DNA from: Pomphorhynchus laevis
Taxonomy: Eukaryota; Acanthocephala; Palaeacanthocephala; Echinorhynchida; Pomphorhynchidae
Direction: 5' to 3'
Assembly: GCA_012934845.2 (NCBI GenBank)
Contig: WNNJ02001180.1
Span: 124,001-188,000 of the forward strand
Length of the DNA: 64,000 nt
The translations under genes and the position numbers were made by a program. The notes beneath the pieces are model-generated. The model was not told the origin of the DNA, made no database searches, and was given only the letters and a program-made list of their open reading frames with translations. How positions within the stretch are numbered: position 1 is the first letter of the stretch; each line of letters opens with the position of its first letter. Shown here in pieces: positions 33,049 through 42,949 of this stretch.

Positions 33049-34632
33049 TTATTGAAAAGGTTTAGCCATTTTATCCAATGTATATTTCTTTTGAACTAAA
33101 GTAAACGGAACTTTACATGATCGATTTTGTACTTGTTTTAATAGATCCTCACTTGGATCTGTGCTCAATTGAATTTTAACTTTTCCTTGGTTACCAAACA
33201 TACTCAATATTTTTCCATCTTCACCGGTTGAGAGTTTAACCTTCAGGTCGATAAAAAGGTTGACGTTTCGCTTTCCTTGTTTAAATATTTCATCACCAAT
33301 ATAAACAGACGGATCATTAGTGGATCTTATTATAACCCCCGTTCTTTGTTTAATTTTATACACACGCATTAATTGACTTGCCTGTTGAACGTTTAAAAGC
33401 GGTACACTTTGCATTAAGGGATATCCGTAAAATCCAAATCTACAAGAACGTTCATGCTGGTTATGTTTGTTCTCGTCCAATTTTGATAATATAATCAACT
33501 GCTGAACATGTTTTGACATGTATGTAATATTATCCAATTCTAATAAAACAAATCCGTTATCATTGTCTGCATTGATTTCATCGATTGACAAATGATCGTG
33601 ATCAAGACTACATATCTCAGCTTGCTGGCATTCGTATATAACAAGAACACGAGCTAATGAAGTAAAATGGCCCATAGTGAGATGCATTTTCGCCTTGCCA
33701 ACTATTAGCGGATGCTTGTAAAAGCGAATAGCAGTTAACTTAGCTAGTATAAGTTTAGTCGAATAAAATTCACCGGGAGAAGATATTAAACCTCTCTCAA
33801 AATTCACATCTTGATTTTTTATGTTTATACAGATACCAGCACGATCACCCGTGTGTATGAATTGAACAGGTTCTTTAAATACTTGTATCGATTTAATTGT
33901 ATATTGGGTAGAATTAGATATTTTCGGTATCTCAATTGAATTACCACAATGTGCAGTACCACTAATAACTGTCCCTGTCATTATTATTCCTTTTCCTTTT
34001 AGCGTAAAACAATGATCAACGCTGAAAATAAAGGGTAAAATATCAAAACGTGTTCGGTCAGGTACAAATGCTATGTCGATAAGAGCTTTGGTAATTTCTT
34101 GAACATTTCCGTGTTTCGCTGATGATCTAACGATACGCACTTCCTTAAATTTTAATTGAGATGTAATTTTCTTTAAATTTCTCTCGAGTTTATCTAATTT
34201 TGAAGGATCAGACACAAGATCAATTTTGTTAAGAGTAACGATTAACTTTTCAGAGCATGTAAGTTCTCCTAGAACCAAACATTCACCAGTTTGAGCTTCA
34301 ACTCCTTGATTAGCATCAATTACCAATATCATCATATCAATTATTTGGGATCCCCCGATAATTGTACGGACAAGGGAGGAGTGTCCAGGACAATCAACAA
34401 GTGTAAAACGAATAGAAGAATATTGAGTGCATTGGTTGGATATATTATCTGGAATTGGCTGAGTGAAACAAGAGAATCCAAGGTCTAACGTAATACCACG
34501 TTCTTGACTCTGAGGACTTTTATCAAAACATGCTGTACTTGATATGGTACTTAAACATTTCGAAATGCTAGTCTTTCCACTATCTACATGACCTAGTATT
34601 CCAACATTTAAATTCAGGGTAGTCATGTTCAA
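33049..34632 (-). CDS. EEFSEC: eEFSec, selenocysteine-tRNA-specific elongation factor
   Basis: A 527-residue protein in one uninterrupted frame. eEFSec is a cytoplasmic GTPase that brings Sec-tRNA to UGA codons with the help of SBP2 and a SECIS element. GTPase motifs: GHVDSGKT at residues 14-21 (G1), RGITLDLGF at 45-53 (a G2 signature typical of SelB/eEFSec), DCPGH at 80-84 (G3), NKID at 134-137 (G4) and SSAKHGN (G5). Barrel domains follow, with HCFTLKGKGIIMTGTVISG and GDRAGICI. The C-terminal domain is retained (QSVPLLNV, GDEIFKQGK) and the end is basic. Human EEFSEC is about 596 residues, so this one is somewhat short, mostly in loops. ATG codons at residues 1 and 3; either could serve. The absence of introns over 1.6 kb is notable. 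No neighbour is functionally linked. Confidence 0.92.
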   Translation of the reverse strand: MNMTTLNLNVGILGHVDSGKTSISKCLSTISSTACFDKSPQSQERGITLDLGFSCFTQPIPDNISNQCTQYSSIRFTLVDCPGHSSLVRTIIGGSQIIDMMILVIDANQGVEAQTGECLVLGELTCSEKLIVTLNKIDLVSDPSKLDKLERNLKKITSQLKFKEVRIVRSSAKHGNVQEITKALIDIAFVPDRTRFDILPFIFSVDHCFTLKGKGIIMTGTVISGTAHCGNSIEIPKISNSTQYTIKSIQVFKEPVQFIHTGDRAGICINIKNQDVNFERGLISSPGEFYSTKLILAKLTAIRFYKHPLIVGKAKMHLTMGHFTSLARVLVIYECQQAEICSLDHDHLSIDEINADNDNGFVLLELDNITYMSKHVQQLIILSKLDENKHNQHERSCRFGFYGYPLMQSVPLLNVQQASQLMRVYKIKQRTGVIIRSTNDPSVYIGDEIFKQGKRNVNLFIDLKVKLSTGEDGKILSMFGNQGKVKIQLSTDPSEDLLKQVQNRSCKVPFTLVQKKYTLDKMAKPFQ

Positions 34633-35139
34633 TTAAACTGAAACTTATCTGTTTAAATAGGTTTAAATATGGAAAATCAATTGGCTGTTAATTGATATTA
34701 ATTTTGGACGTTGTATTTTTCTCGCATATGCAGCATTTGTAACCATCTAAAACACTTAAAAATAATGCTAATACTTTAAGATCACAAACATTGGCATCTT
34801 AGCATTTTTGTTCCATCTATTGGTATCGTTAACAATAGGTAAAGATTCAAATTTTTTATCGATTTTAGTCTAAAATGTGGCTATGTTTACCTGCTAAAGC
34901 ATTTATTCACACAGACTGGTTTGTATCCCTTTGTATTGATATAGTATTATACTGTCTTCACATAATTAATTTCCCGATCAATTGCAATTTGCATAAAAAA
35001 TTTGAGTATCAAAAATTTTGATTTATATTGCAGACTGATGAATTGACTTTTATATACTTTATAAATTGACTAATCAATAATATACAATGTATCTGAATAA
35101 TAAATAGTATTTTAAGAAAACCTTTATTTATTCAATAAT
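34633..35139. other. 5' flank of eEFSec, no gene seen
   Basis: AT-rich upstream region of the minus-strand eEFSec gene, the expected place for its promoter and 5' UTR. No element can be singled out. A 48-codon plus-strand frame at about 34873 (MWLCLPAKAF) has no supporting feature. Confidence 0.4.
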
Positions 35140-36990
35140 AAATAGGTCATAAGGAAGAACTGTTATGTAATCAGGTTTCAGCCCCTACTCCTAAACCCAA
35201 CATAGCAGCGGGGCAAAATAACTAAACCCAACATAGCAGCGGGGCAAAATACATGCAATTGACATATTTCTGATGAAATTTGATTAGCTAGTGTTTCTTA
35301 TTCTAATACAATTTAAATAAGCTAACTGAGTCTACGTATTTTATATTGCAAATTAAAAATAATGCAAAATAAAAGTTAAATAGTTAAATAATAAAAATTA
35401 ATTAATAATAAATAATTGTTATAAGATTTTATATAATTTATATCAAGATGAATTATAAACTTAAATAAAAAATCAATTTTTATGAATTGACTAATAGATA
35501 ACAAACTATGTATCAGAATAAGGATTAGAGGTCATCAGGAGGAACTGCTATGTTATCAGGTTTCGGCACCTGTTCCTCTACCCAACATAGCAGCGGGACC
35601 AAATACATGCTAATGATGTATTTCCTCTGATTAAAGTATTTATTATTTATTATCCATAAAAGCTTTCCTGTGGTAATTTTTAATTTATTTTTAATATTAT
35701 TGTTATGATTTATGTATTTTATACAAATTATATTTATAAAAGTAAAATTTAAAGTTGAAATTCAAAATAAAAGTCATTTTTTATGAATTGACTAATAAAT
35801 AACAGATGATGTAATAGAATAAGAATTAGAGGTCATCAGGAAGATCTACTATGTTATTAGGTTTCGACCATATTCCTCGACACAACATAGCAGCGAAGCC
35901 AAATACATGCCAAAGACGTATTTCCTCTGATGAAATTTGATTATCTAGTATCTTTGCCCTGCTGCTACGTTGGGTCGAGCAATAGAATCCGAAACCTGAT
36001 TACATAGCGGTTCCTTCTAATAACCTCTAATCCTTATTCTAATACATCGTATGTTATTTATTAGCAACGTATGTTGTTTATTAGTCAATTCATAAAAATG
36101 ACGTTTATTTTAAATTTCAATTTTTTATTTTAACTTGATTTAAATTATAAAAAATCTTATAACAATTATTTATTTTATTATTTAATTATTAAATTTTGAT
36201 TTAGCATTATTATGTTTTGTTTATTTTATAATTATGTTAAATACGTAGACTCAGTTAGCTGATTTGATTCTTGGTTTTAAACCTTAAGATCCACAATTCA
36301 TAAAAATGACTTTTTTTTAATTTTAATGTTTAATTTTAACTTGATATAAGTTATATAGAATCTTATAACAATTATTATTCATAAAATTTCATTATTTAGT
36401 TATTTAAATTTTATTTCGTATTATTTTTAATTTATTAAAAGCAGTTTTTCGATATAAATTAAATAAAATCTTATATAATAATTCACTATTTAATTATTTA
36501 TTATTCAATTATTTATTTTAATTTATAAATAGTATTAAATACTTAGAAAAATGACTTTTATTTTAAATTTCAATTTTAGCTTGATATAAATATAAATTGT
36601 ATAAAATATTATATATTTAGTTATTATTAATGGTTAATTATATAAATAACGATATTTATAATAAATAATATACTTTGTATTAGAAAAAGATACTATATAA
36701 TCAAATTTAATCAGAGGAAATACGTTCTTAGCACGTATTTTGCCCCGCTGCTATGTTGGGTAGAGGAGTTAGGGGCCGAAACCTGATAGCATAACAGTTC
36801 CTCCTGATGACCTCTAATCCTTATTCTGATACATAGTTTGTTATCTATTAGTCAATTCATAAAAATGACGTTTATTTTAAATTTCAATTTTAAATTTAAA
36901 CTTGATAAATTTAAATTTAAACTATTATTTACATCTGATTTATTCTAATACAATGTATTTTACTTGTTATCCATAAAAAAATTTCCGTTT
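35140..36990. repeat. Cluster of hairpin-bearing repeats, direct and inverted copies
   Basis: At least five copies of a unit of about 300 bp. Three are plus (centred near 35205, 35570 and 35875) and two minus (near 36000 and 36775). Each unit has an AT-rich arm starting near aactgagtctacgtatttt and a conserved core. In copy 2 the core can fold: ctgctatgtt (35545-35554) pairs perfectly with aacatagcag (35584-35593), with a nested caggt / acctg stem. The core ends cagcgggrcaaaatacatg. Copy 1 contains a 31-bp tandem duplication starting at 35191 and 35222. The plus and minus copies face each other around 35950. No coding capacity; element class unknown. Confidence 0.8.
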
Positions 36991-37129
36991 AAGAGTTTAA
37001 ATTCATTTTTCATTTTGTTGGTTTAAATATTTTACTATTTTCTGTTTGATTGTATTTTTATAATACCCTAGTTTAAATAAATAATTCTGAAGAAATATCA
37101 TTACATATTATGGCAATTCTTAAAATGCC

Positions 37130-37478
37130 ATTATTTAATGTATTATATTTTATATTATATGGTATGCATGAATGCTCATGCAAAAGAGTTTTTAGTATTT
37201 GGTTACTGACGCATTTAAATTATAACTTCATTTTTAAATAAATAATTTTGAATGTATAAATAATGTGTATGTAAATAATGTTTATGCTTTTATTAAATGA
37301 AGTACATACTTCGATACCAGTATGTATAAAAAATACACATTTTTTATGAAAATTGTATAAATTTTTCTTATAATTAGATTTCAACATTTTCTAATAAATT
37401 AAGAAAATGCACAAAAAAGTTAAATTTCATCGATTTTGCTATAATTCTGTTATTTCAAGGTGTAATTAAAAATATGAT
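37130..37478 (-). mobile_element. Penelope-like fragment P, inverted second copy (right part)
   Basis: The reverse complement matches 7261-7770 over most of its length, including the 28 bp at 37451-37478 that correspond exactly to the LINE C target-site repeat at 7261-7288. Near 37165 it keeps the segment encoding HSCIPYNIKY. It is part of the inverted block duplication (see findings). Confidence 0.7.
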
Positions 37479-39500
37479 TACTATATACAGATATTTGACT
37501 GAGAAGGCCGTTTTGCGCGCTCATCGTACATTACAAAACATTAAACAAACATATCAATTTCAACCAAACCAAGGATAAGAAGTACCAATGTTGCCTTGAT
37601 CAGCGTGTCTTATCCAAGTGTTGACCATGGCTTTGAATTGGCTCAATGATGACGCAGTCATGATGTCGTGAGACAATGCGTTCCACAACTTTCTCACTCT
37701 GCGTGACAATCGAGATACCATTGTCGACCTTCCAATTTGACTTGCGCGTAACGCGAGAGAAAGACCCCTACGACTTTGTCGGACATTCATTTTAACACAT
37801 TCACTTGGGTATCCATATATCCCCTTTACTATAGACCATATCGCAAACAGATCCAGAACGAGTAGTCTGGCTTGCACTGATATCATGCCTATTGAAGTCA
37901 AACGATCGCTATAACTCATCATTTTACATCCTCTAACAAGCTTGCTACCACGACGTATAATTTTCTCCAAATCCCTCATTTCACCTCTTGTAGAAAGGAA
38001 TGATGCCTGGATAGCATATTCGATATGGGGACGAACAAGCGAATTATATAGCCGAGCAAAACACTGAGGAGATATTGACAAGAAACAAGTTTTAATTAGA
38101 TAAATCATCTTCCTTGCTGAACAGCAACGTCTTTCAGTATCCATTCTAGTTTTAAGTGACGATTGCATAAGTATGCCAAGATCACGAACCTGATTGGTCG
38201 AAATGATACTATATATCCCGACACTATACAAGGAAGACACATTGGACCTGCCGAGACGAATGTGTGAGCACTTAGAAATGTTTAACAATACCCCAGTATT
38301 AACACTCCATGTATAAACCCTGTCAATGTCACGCTGTAAGCGGATATGGTCATCTGCAGATATGACCTCACACCAGATTTTGATGTCGTCAGCAAAGGCT
38401 AAACACGGACAATGGAGCCGTGTGAGTAAACTGTTCATAAACATGTTAAACAATAAAGGTCCTAGTACAGAACCCTGAGGAACTCCATACGTAATTAAAT
38501 GTGGTTAAGATACGGTACTACCAACTCGTACTCTGAAAGATCTGTTAGATAGAAAATCTCTAATCCATCCTATAACTGAGCTATTAATGCCATAGCTGGC
38601 CACTGTTTGAATGAGGAGACTATGGGGAACACGATCCAGCGCACGACTAAATCGAACAGAATAACGTCAACTGCCTTTCCTTGAGACATAGATTCAATCC
38701 AGACCTCACGGGCCGACAAAAGGTTGGTAAGGCAAGAACGTCGTTTTCTGAAGCCATGTTGCATAAAGCTATGCTGACCTGATATGCTCAAGTGTCTGAA
38801 TATATGTTCGTAGATGATCCTTTCCAGTACCTTACCCAAATGACTTGTAAGACTTATAGCTCGATAGTTGTCTGCTATCCTCGGGTCACCCTTTTTGAAT
38901 ACCGGCACCACTATCGCACTCTTCCATTCAGACGGTACCTTCATGCTATCCAGAGATGCCTGAAACAAGCTAGTGACCGAAGGAGCCAAATGTTGACTCA
39001 ACACTCTGAGTAGATGCGGATGAATATCATCAGGACCTGAAGAAGATGAAGACGACAAATGTGATAACCTCCAAGCCACATCATCCACATTGAATACAAC
39101 GGGGGAACTAATGCATGTAGGAAAACTGACTGAATGAACACTATCTTCTATGGTCGAACTAGCATTATGTAGGTCAAATGCATTAACAAACTCATTAGCA
39201 ACGTCAGAAGGTAAATCAAGCAACTTACCGTTTGATGATAATCTAGTAATTGCACAATAAGTACGCGTACTTTGACGAACATATGACCAAAAGCGTTTGG
39301 GCGAGCTATTTAAAGATTGCACAATTTGGTCCTCATACTCCATACGTTTCTTAATTCTGAGGCGTTTATATGCATTGCGAGCAAGTTTGAATTGAGAAAT
39401 CAAATTTCGCACGACTAAAATCGAACAGAATAACGTCAACTGCCTTTCCTTGAGACATGGATTCAATCCAGGCCTAACGGGCAGACAAAAGGTTGCGTAC
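37479..39500 (-). mobile_element. LINE C copy 2, CR1-like, 5'-truncated and rearranged
   Basis: On the minus strand: a linker (RRFWSYVRQS-type, about 39290), SSSSSSGPDDIHPHLLRVL, DNYRAISLTSHLGKVLERII (about 38800-38870), HGFRKRRSCLTNLL, VDVILFDL (palm), then YGVPQGSVLGPLLFN (about 38440-38490) and LAFADDIKIW (about 38375-38405), ending in the same C-terminus as copy 1. A missing T in the palm region (FDLVV in place of FDFSRA) shifts the frame near 38650. A stop near 38505 interrupts the frame before YGVPQGS. A segment of about 95 bp from the palm region is repeated at the 5' end (39410-39500). Confidence 0.85.
37560..38453 (-). CDS. LINE C reverse transcriptase C-terminal half
   Basis: 297 open codons from just after the GVPQGSVLGPLLF motif: LAFADDIKIWCEV (catalytic FADD), VLLNISKCSHIRLGR, NQVRDLGILMQSSLK, then the tail LYNSLVRPHIEYAIQASFL and the 139-residue C-terminus shared with copy 1. 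The first methionine is only the first in the open stretch; the natural frame enters from upstream. High identity to copy 1 implies the family was recently active or that the two were duplicated together. Confidence 0.8.
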   Translation of the reverse strand: MFNMFMNSLLTRLHCPCLAFADDIKIWCEVISADDHIRLQRDIDRVYTWSVNTGVLLNISKCSHIRLGRSNVSSLYSVGIYSIISTNQVRDLGILMQSSLKTRMDTERRCCSARKMIYLIKTCFLSISPQCFARLYNSLVRPHIEYAIQASFLSTRGEMRDLEKIIRRGSKLVRGCKMMSYSDRLTSIGMISVQARLLVLDLFAIWSIVKGIYGYPSECVKMNVRQSRRGLSLALRASQIGRSTMVSRLSRRVRKLWNALSHDIMTASSLSQFKAMVNTWIRHADQGNIGTSYPWFG

Positions 39501-39568
39501 GGAGAAGGTTGCGTACGGTAAAGGTTGCGTACGGAGATGGTTGCGTACGGTAAATGCGTATGGAGAAG
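39491..39568. repeat. 16-bp minisatellite at the LINE C / fragment P junction
   Basis: About four and a half units of gcgtacggagaaggtt with a few substitutions (gtaa for gaga, atgg for aagg). The unit reads as a fusion of the LINE side (aaggttg, as in the internal LINE copy near 38720) with the fragment P side (cgyacggagaag, compare cttctccttcgc at 6695-6706). It therefore probably formed at the junction. Confidence 0.8.
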
Positions 39569-39625
39569 TTAAGGAAGGAGTTAAATTGAAAGAAAGAAAG
39601 CAGTAACTTTCTTAAAGGTAACATC
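39560..39625 (-). mobile_element. Penelope-like fragment P, inverted second copy (left part)
   Basis: The reverse complement, actgctttctttctttcaat and following, matches 6660-6700 and 7768-7810. It is the other side of the LINE C insertion in this copy. The 28-bp target repeat expected here is not visible; the minisatellite occupies its place. Confidence 0.65.
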
Positions 39626-41535
39626 CTTAAAGAGACGTACGAGAGTAATGTTTGAAAAGAATTTATCCCAACGATGTCGTCGTGACCCTGGCTCACTCTT
39701 CAAATACATTTCATTAAGAAAATGTATAGCTGACACGTTCTCCTCTATTCTCGACAGCCAAGGTGATTTGTTATTAGACTTAAAGGAAATTGCGAATGTA
39801 TTCGGCACACACTTCACATCGCTAAATTCGTCACTGAATGCTGCCCCGCAAATAACTGACAGTTTGTATGGTTTGATAGCTAATACTACTTCTGACCTTG
39901 ATAAATGTATTAGACATGACTTAGTGTACAGTAAGTTGTCTCGTCCGAAATGCACATTAAGTGCTAGTCCGGATATATTGCCGTCAGCATATCTTAGCAA
40001 CCTAGCTGACACCATATACCTACCTCTATATAATATCTTTTGTGCAACACTCGTGCTAGGAAATATCCACTCAGACTGGAAACGCTCTCTTATCTGCCCT
40101 GATTTAAACAGAGGTCTCGTTCCGATATCAGTAACTACAGAACGATTAGCTTCACATGTGTCTGTTGTCGCGTACTGGAACGCTTACTTCTGCGAAAAGT
40201 CACCACTCACCTATACACGAACCATATCTTTGCCCCTGAACAACATGGTTTTCGAAAAGGTCATTCAACGCTAACGAATTTGTTGTTATCACACGATAGC
40301 TGGACTATATATTATGGTTCTGGCATTCCGGTTGACGCCGTCTTCTTCGACTTAAATAAGGCATTTGATACAGTCCTTCATGTTAATTTAATTCAAAAAC
40401 TGCGCAATATCCACCTTGATGAGTGTTATGTTCGCTGGATTATTGAATTTTTGTCTGACCGCCATTGCTTCGTAAGGGTAAACGACGAATTATCTAATCG
40501 CTTCACTCAAAATCTTGGAGTACCTCAGGGAACTAGACTCGGTCCAGTTCTTTTCAGCATATAAATTAAAAACCTCATTCCTAAACTTAGATCTGAGTGT
40601 GTTCTTTATGCTGACGATTTAAAAATCTGATGTTCCATATTTTTGGACTCAGATGTAGACATCTTGCAGTATGATATTAACACCATAAATGATTAGTCGA
40701 TTTTAAACGGGTTAAAATTCAATTTGAAAAAGTGTGCCTACATTTGAATATCAAGACTTCCGGCCGAGTCAGCTCATATTTATCATATAAACAGCAGTGT
40801 TATTCTTAGGACGAACTCATACAAGGATTTAAGTGTTTATATATGTTCTAACTTATCGACACGTTTACATACTGACACTCCATATTCCAAAATGAGAAGA
40901 GTAATCGGTCTGATTCGTCGAGCTCTTGTTCATATTAACATCTCATGCTTCAAAACAATCTTACAAGCACTTATTTTGAGTATCCTCTTATATGCTTCGC
41001 CGGCCTGTTACCCAATCACCTTACGAGAACGCGATAATCTTGAGTATGTCTTCCGATCAACAACTCAAATGGTAAAAGCGGTTAGACATTGAATATCAGG
41101 ATCGGATCTCGAGTTTGGGAATGAGATCACTTCGATATCTGCACGACAAGGCGGACCTGTGCCTAGCCTGGCACATTTCACACGACAATTGCCATCCACT
41201 CAGATCGCTAATGCATACGCGTGATATAACCTCACTTTGTTGTCATCAGTTCATGCTAAAACACAACGATTACGCTACAAACGAACGTCCCTATACTTCC
41301 AGCGAATCGTTAATACCTGGAACCACCTTGCTGACTCAACAGTTGCAACCTCGAATCTGGCTTCTTTTAAACGAAATCTGGAGGAAGATCCCTTCTTGAA
41401 GACGAAGATCGAGTCAGAGGACATTTGAACAATAGCAAGTACCCTGTACATTTACTTTTTCTACATTTACTTTTTCTGATTGTGACACAACTTGTAATGA
41501 ACTTTGCTGCTCACTTTGTTGTCTATTGATAATAA
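39626..41535 (+). mobile_element. LINE D, CR1-like, truncated and decayed
   Basis: Reads FKYISLRKCIADTFSSIL and LKEIANVFGTHFTSLN (linker, 39700-39830), LSASPDILPSAYLSNLADTI, SLICPDL, then HGFRKGHST-like sequence, VDAVFFDLNKAFDTV (palm, 40333-40377), GVPQGTRLGPVLF (40519-40557) and LYADDLKI (about 40606-40629), followed by a CR1-type tail (KTILQALILSILLYASPAC). Interrupted by several stops and frameshifts. The 3' end is near 41535, beside inverted repeat R. It lies inside the inverted block (findings) and so is younger than the block. Confidence 0.75.
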
Positions 41536-41539
41536 TAAA

Positions 41540-41840
41540 AATCGATTTTTATTTTAAATTTTAATAATAAATTATATCTTATATAAATATAAATTGTATA
41601 AAATCTTTAATAATTTTTTATTCTTTATAATTATTTTTAATTTATATAGTATAAAATACTTAGACTCAGTTATATAATCTGATTTGTCAAGCATGTGACA
41701 TTATGCGAGAAGTACTATCATTGCACGATAAGTGTTATTTAAATTGAAATCATGCATATAATTTAAGCATATTTTAAAAGGTAGCATTTGTGATTACGAT
41801 CCCAGCACAGTAATTCAAAGTGCTGAATTAATTCAAAGTT
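41540..41840 (-). repeat. AT-rich repeat R, inverted copy
   Basis: The reverse complement of this stretch follows 6250-6600 closely: cttagactcagttatataatctgatttgtc, the tattatgcgagaagta segment and gtgattacgatcccagcaca all have counterparts. No coding capacity. It is the outer end of the inverted block. Confidence 0.75.
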
Positions 41841-42940
41841 TTATTAAAAATAAATTTAAACTGTTAAGTAGATCATTTCTACTGATAGTAAATAATATTC
41901 TGTGTTAGAATATGAAATTATACTAGATAGTTCACATTGTATCGAATGAAATACATTATTGGCATGCATTTGGCCTCATCGTATTCTTTGGTTGGCTAAA
42001 ATGAGTTTTTATTTGGCCCCTCTGTATTTTGGCCCCATTATTCATTGAGTGATGGATAAACTGACAACATGACAGTATTTTATCAATGAATCGGTTCGAA
42101 AACATGTTTTAAAATCTTAAGTTACAAAAATTCATAATTACAAAAAATCAAAATATTTTGACATTTATATTTTTTAATTTACGCCTTATGTAAAATACGT
42201 AGATTAGCTTAACTGATCTGATTATTTATCATTTTGCCAATGGTGTGCTGAAACAGAGTAGTGCAAGATATACAAGGCTTGTGTTAATGAGACGAAATAT
42301 CGAAGAAATGGCATGACAGTCATGATAATTGCTCACTTAACGTTTACCGAAATGATAAAGGAAGAGTCTGTCAGAAATATGTAATATTATTCATTTCTCC
42401 AATGATAGTTTGACGATTGCGCACTGAATAGTGTGCTTAGTCAAGCAGTGCAAGGCATGTCAGGTATGCAACTTACAGTATCGCAGTTCTTCAAATAAAT
42501 ATAAACTCTAATTATGCTAGGTAATCATCCTAATCAGGAAACACTTAATTAGCACATTTATCGAACTCGTCCACGACTATTATGGAAAATTCTTGAAGCT
42601 CTAAGATGCTGAATTGGTAAAGAATCTGGCTAATCTCTATTGTGTTTAACAAACACATTTTTGACTAAAAGTATATCTTAACATAGATATCTCAATCTGG
42701 CGCCCGCTGACAAGAGGTGTCTTCAGCGCCATCTTGTTGCGCCCATTTGAAAACAGTAATATTATATTTATTAATATTTATAATTTTTAAAAAATATAAT
42801 CACATCTGCTGCAATTTGTATCTTCTATTGTTAAGCATTCAGAAGTTTGATTTAGAAGAAGTTACTCATTGTATGCATATCTGTTTTTATAATAATTGTT
42901 TTTATAGACTTTTAGTTATATGTTTAACCAACATTTATGT
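41841..42940. other. Intergenic, no gene seen
   Basis: Mixed composition. At 41950-42050 the words tttggcctcatcgtattc and ttggccccattattc resemble the hairpin-repeat cores but do not fold. A cttaactgatctgatt word near 42205 is the edge motif of the same repeats. A small GC-rich patch occurs at 42700-42740. No frame or RNA gene is supported. Confidence 0.4.
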
Positions 42941-42949
42941 TTAACCAAC

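Noticed and set aside
34873-35020. 48-codon ORF MWLCLPAKAF...
   Set aside because: No homology, no splice or composition support; consistent with a chance frame.
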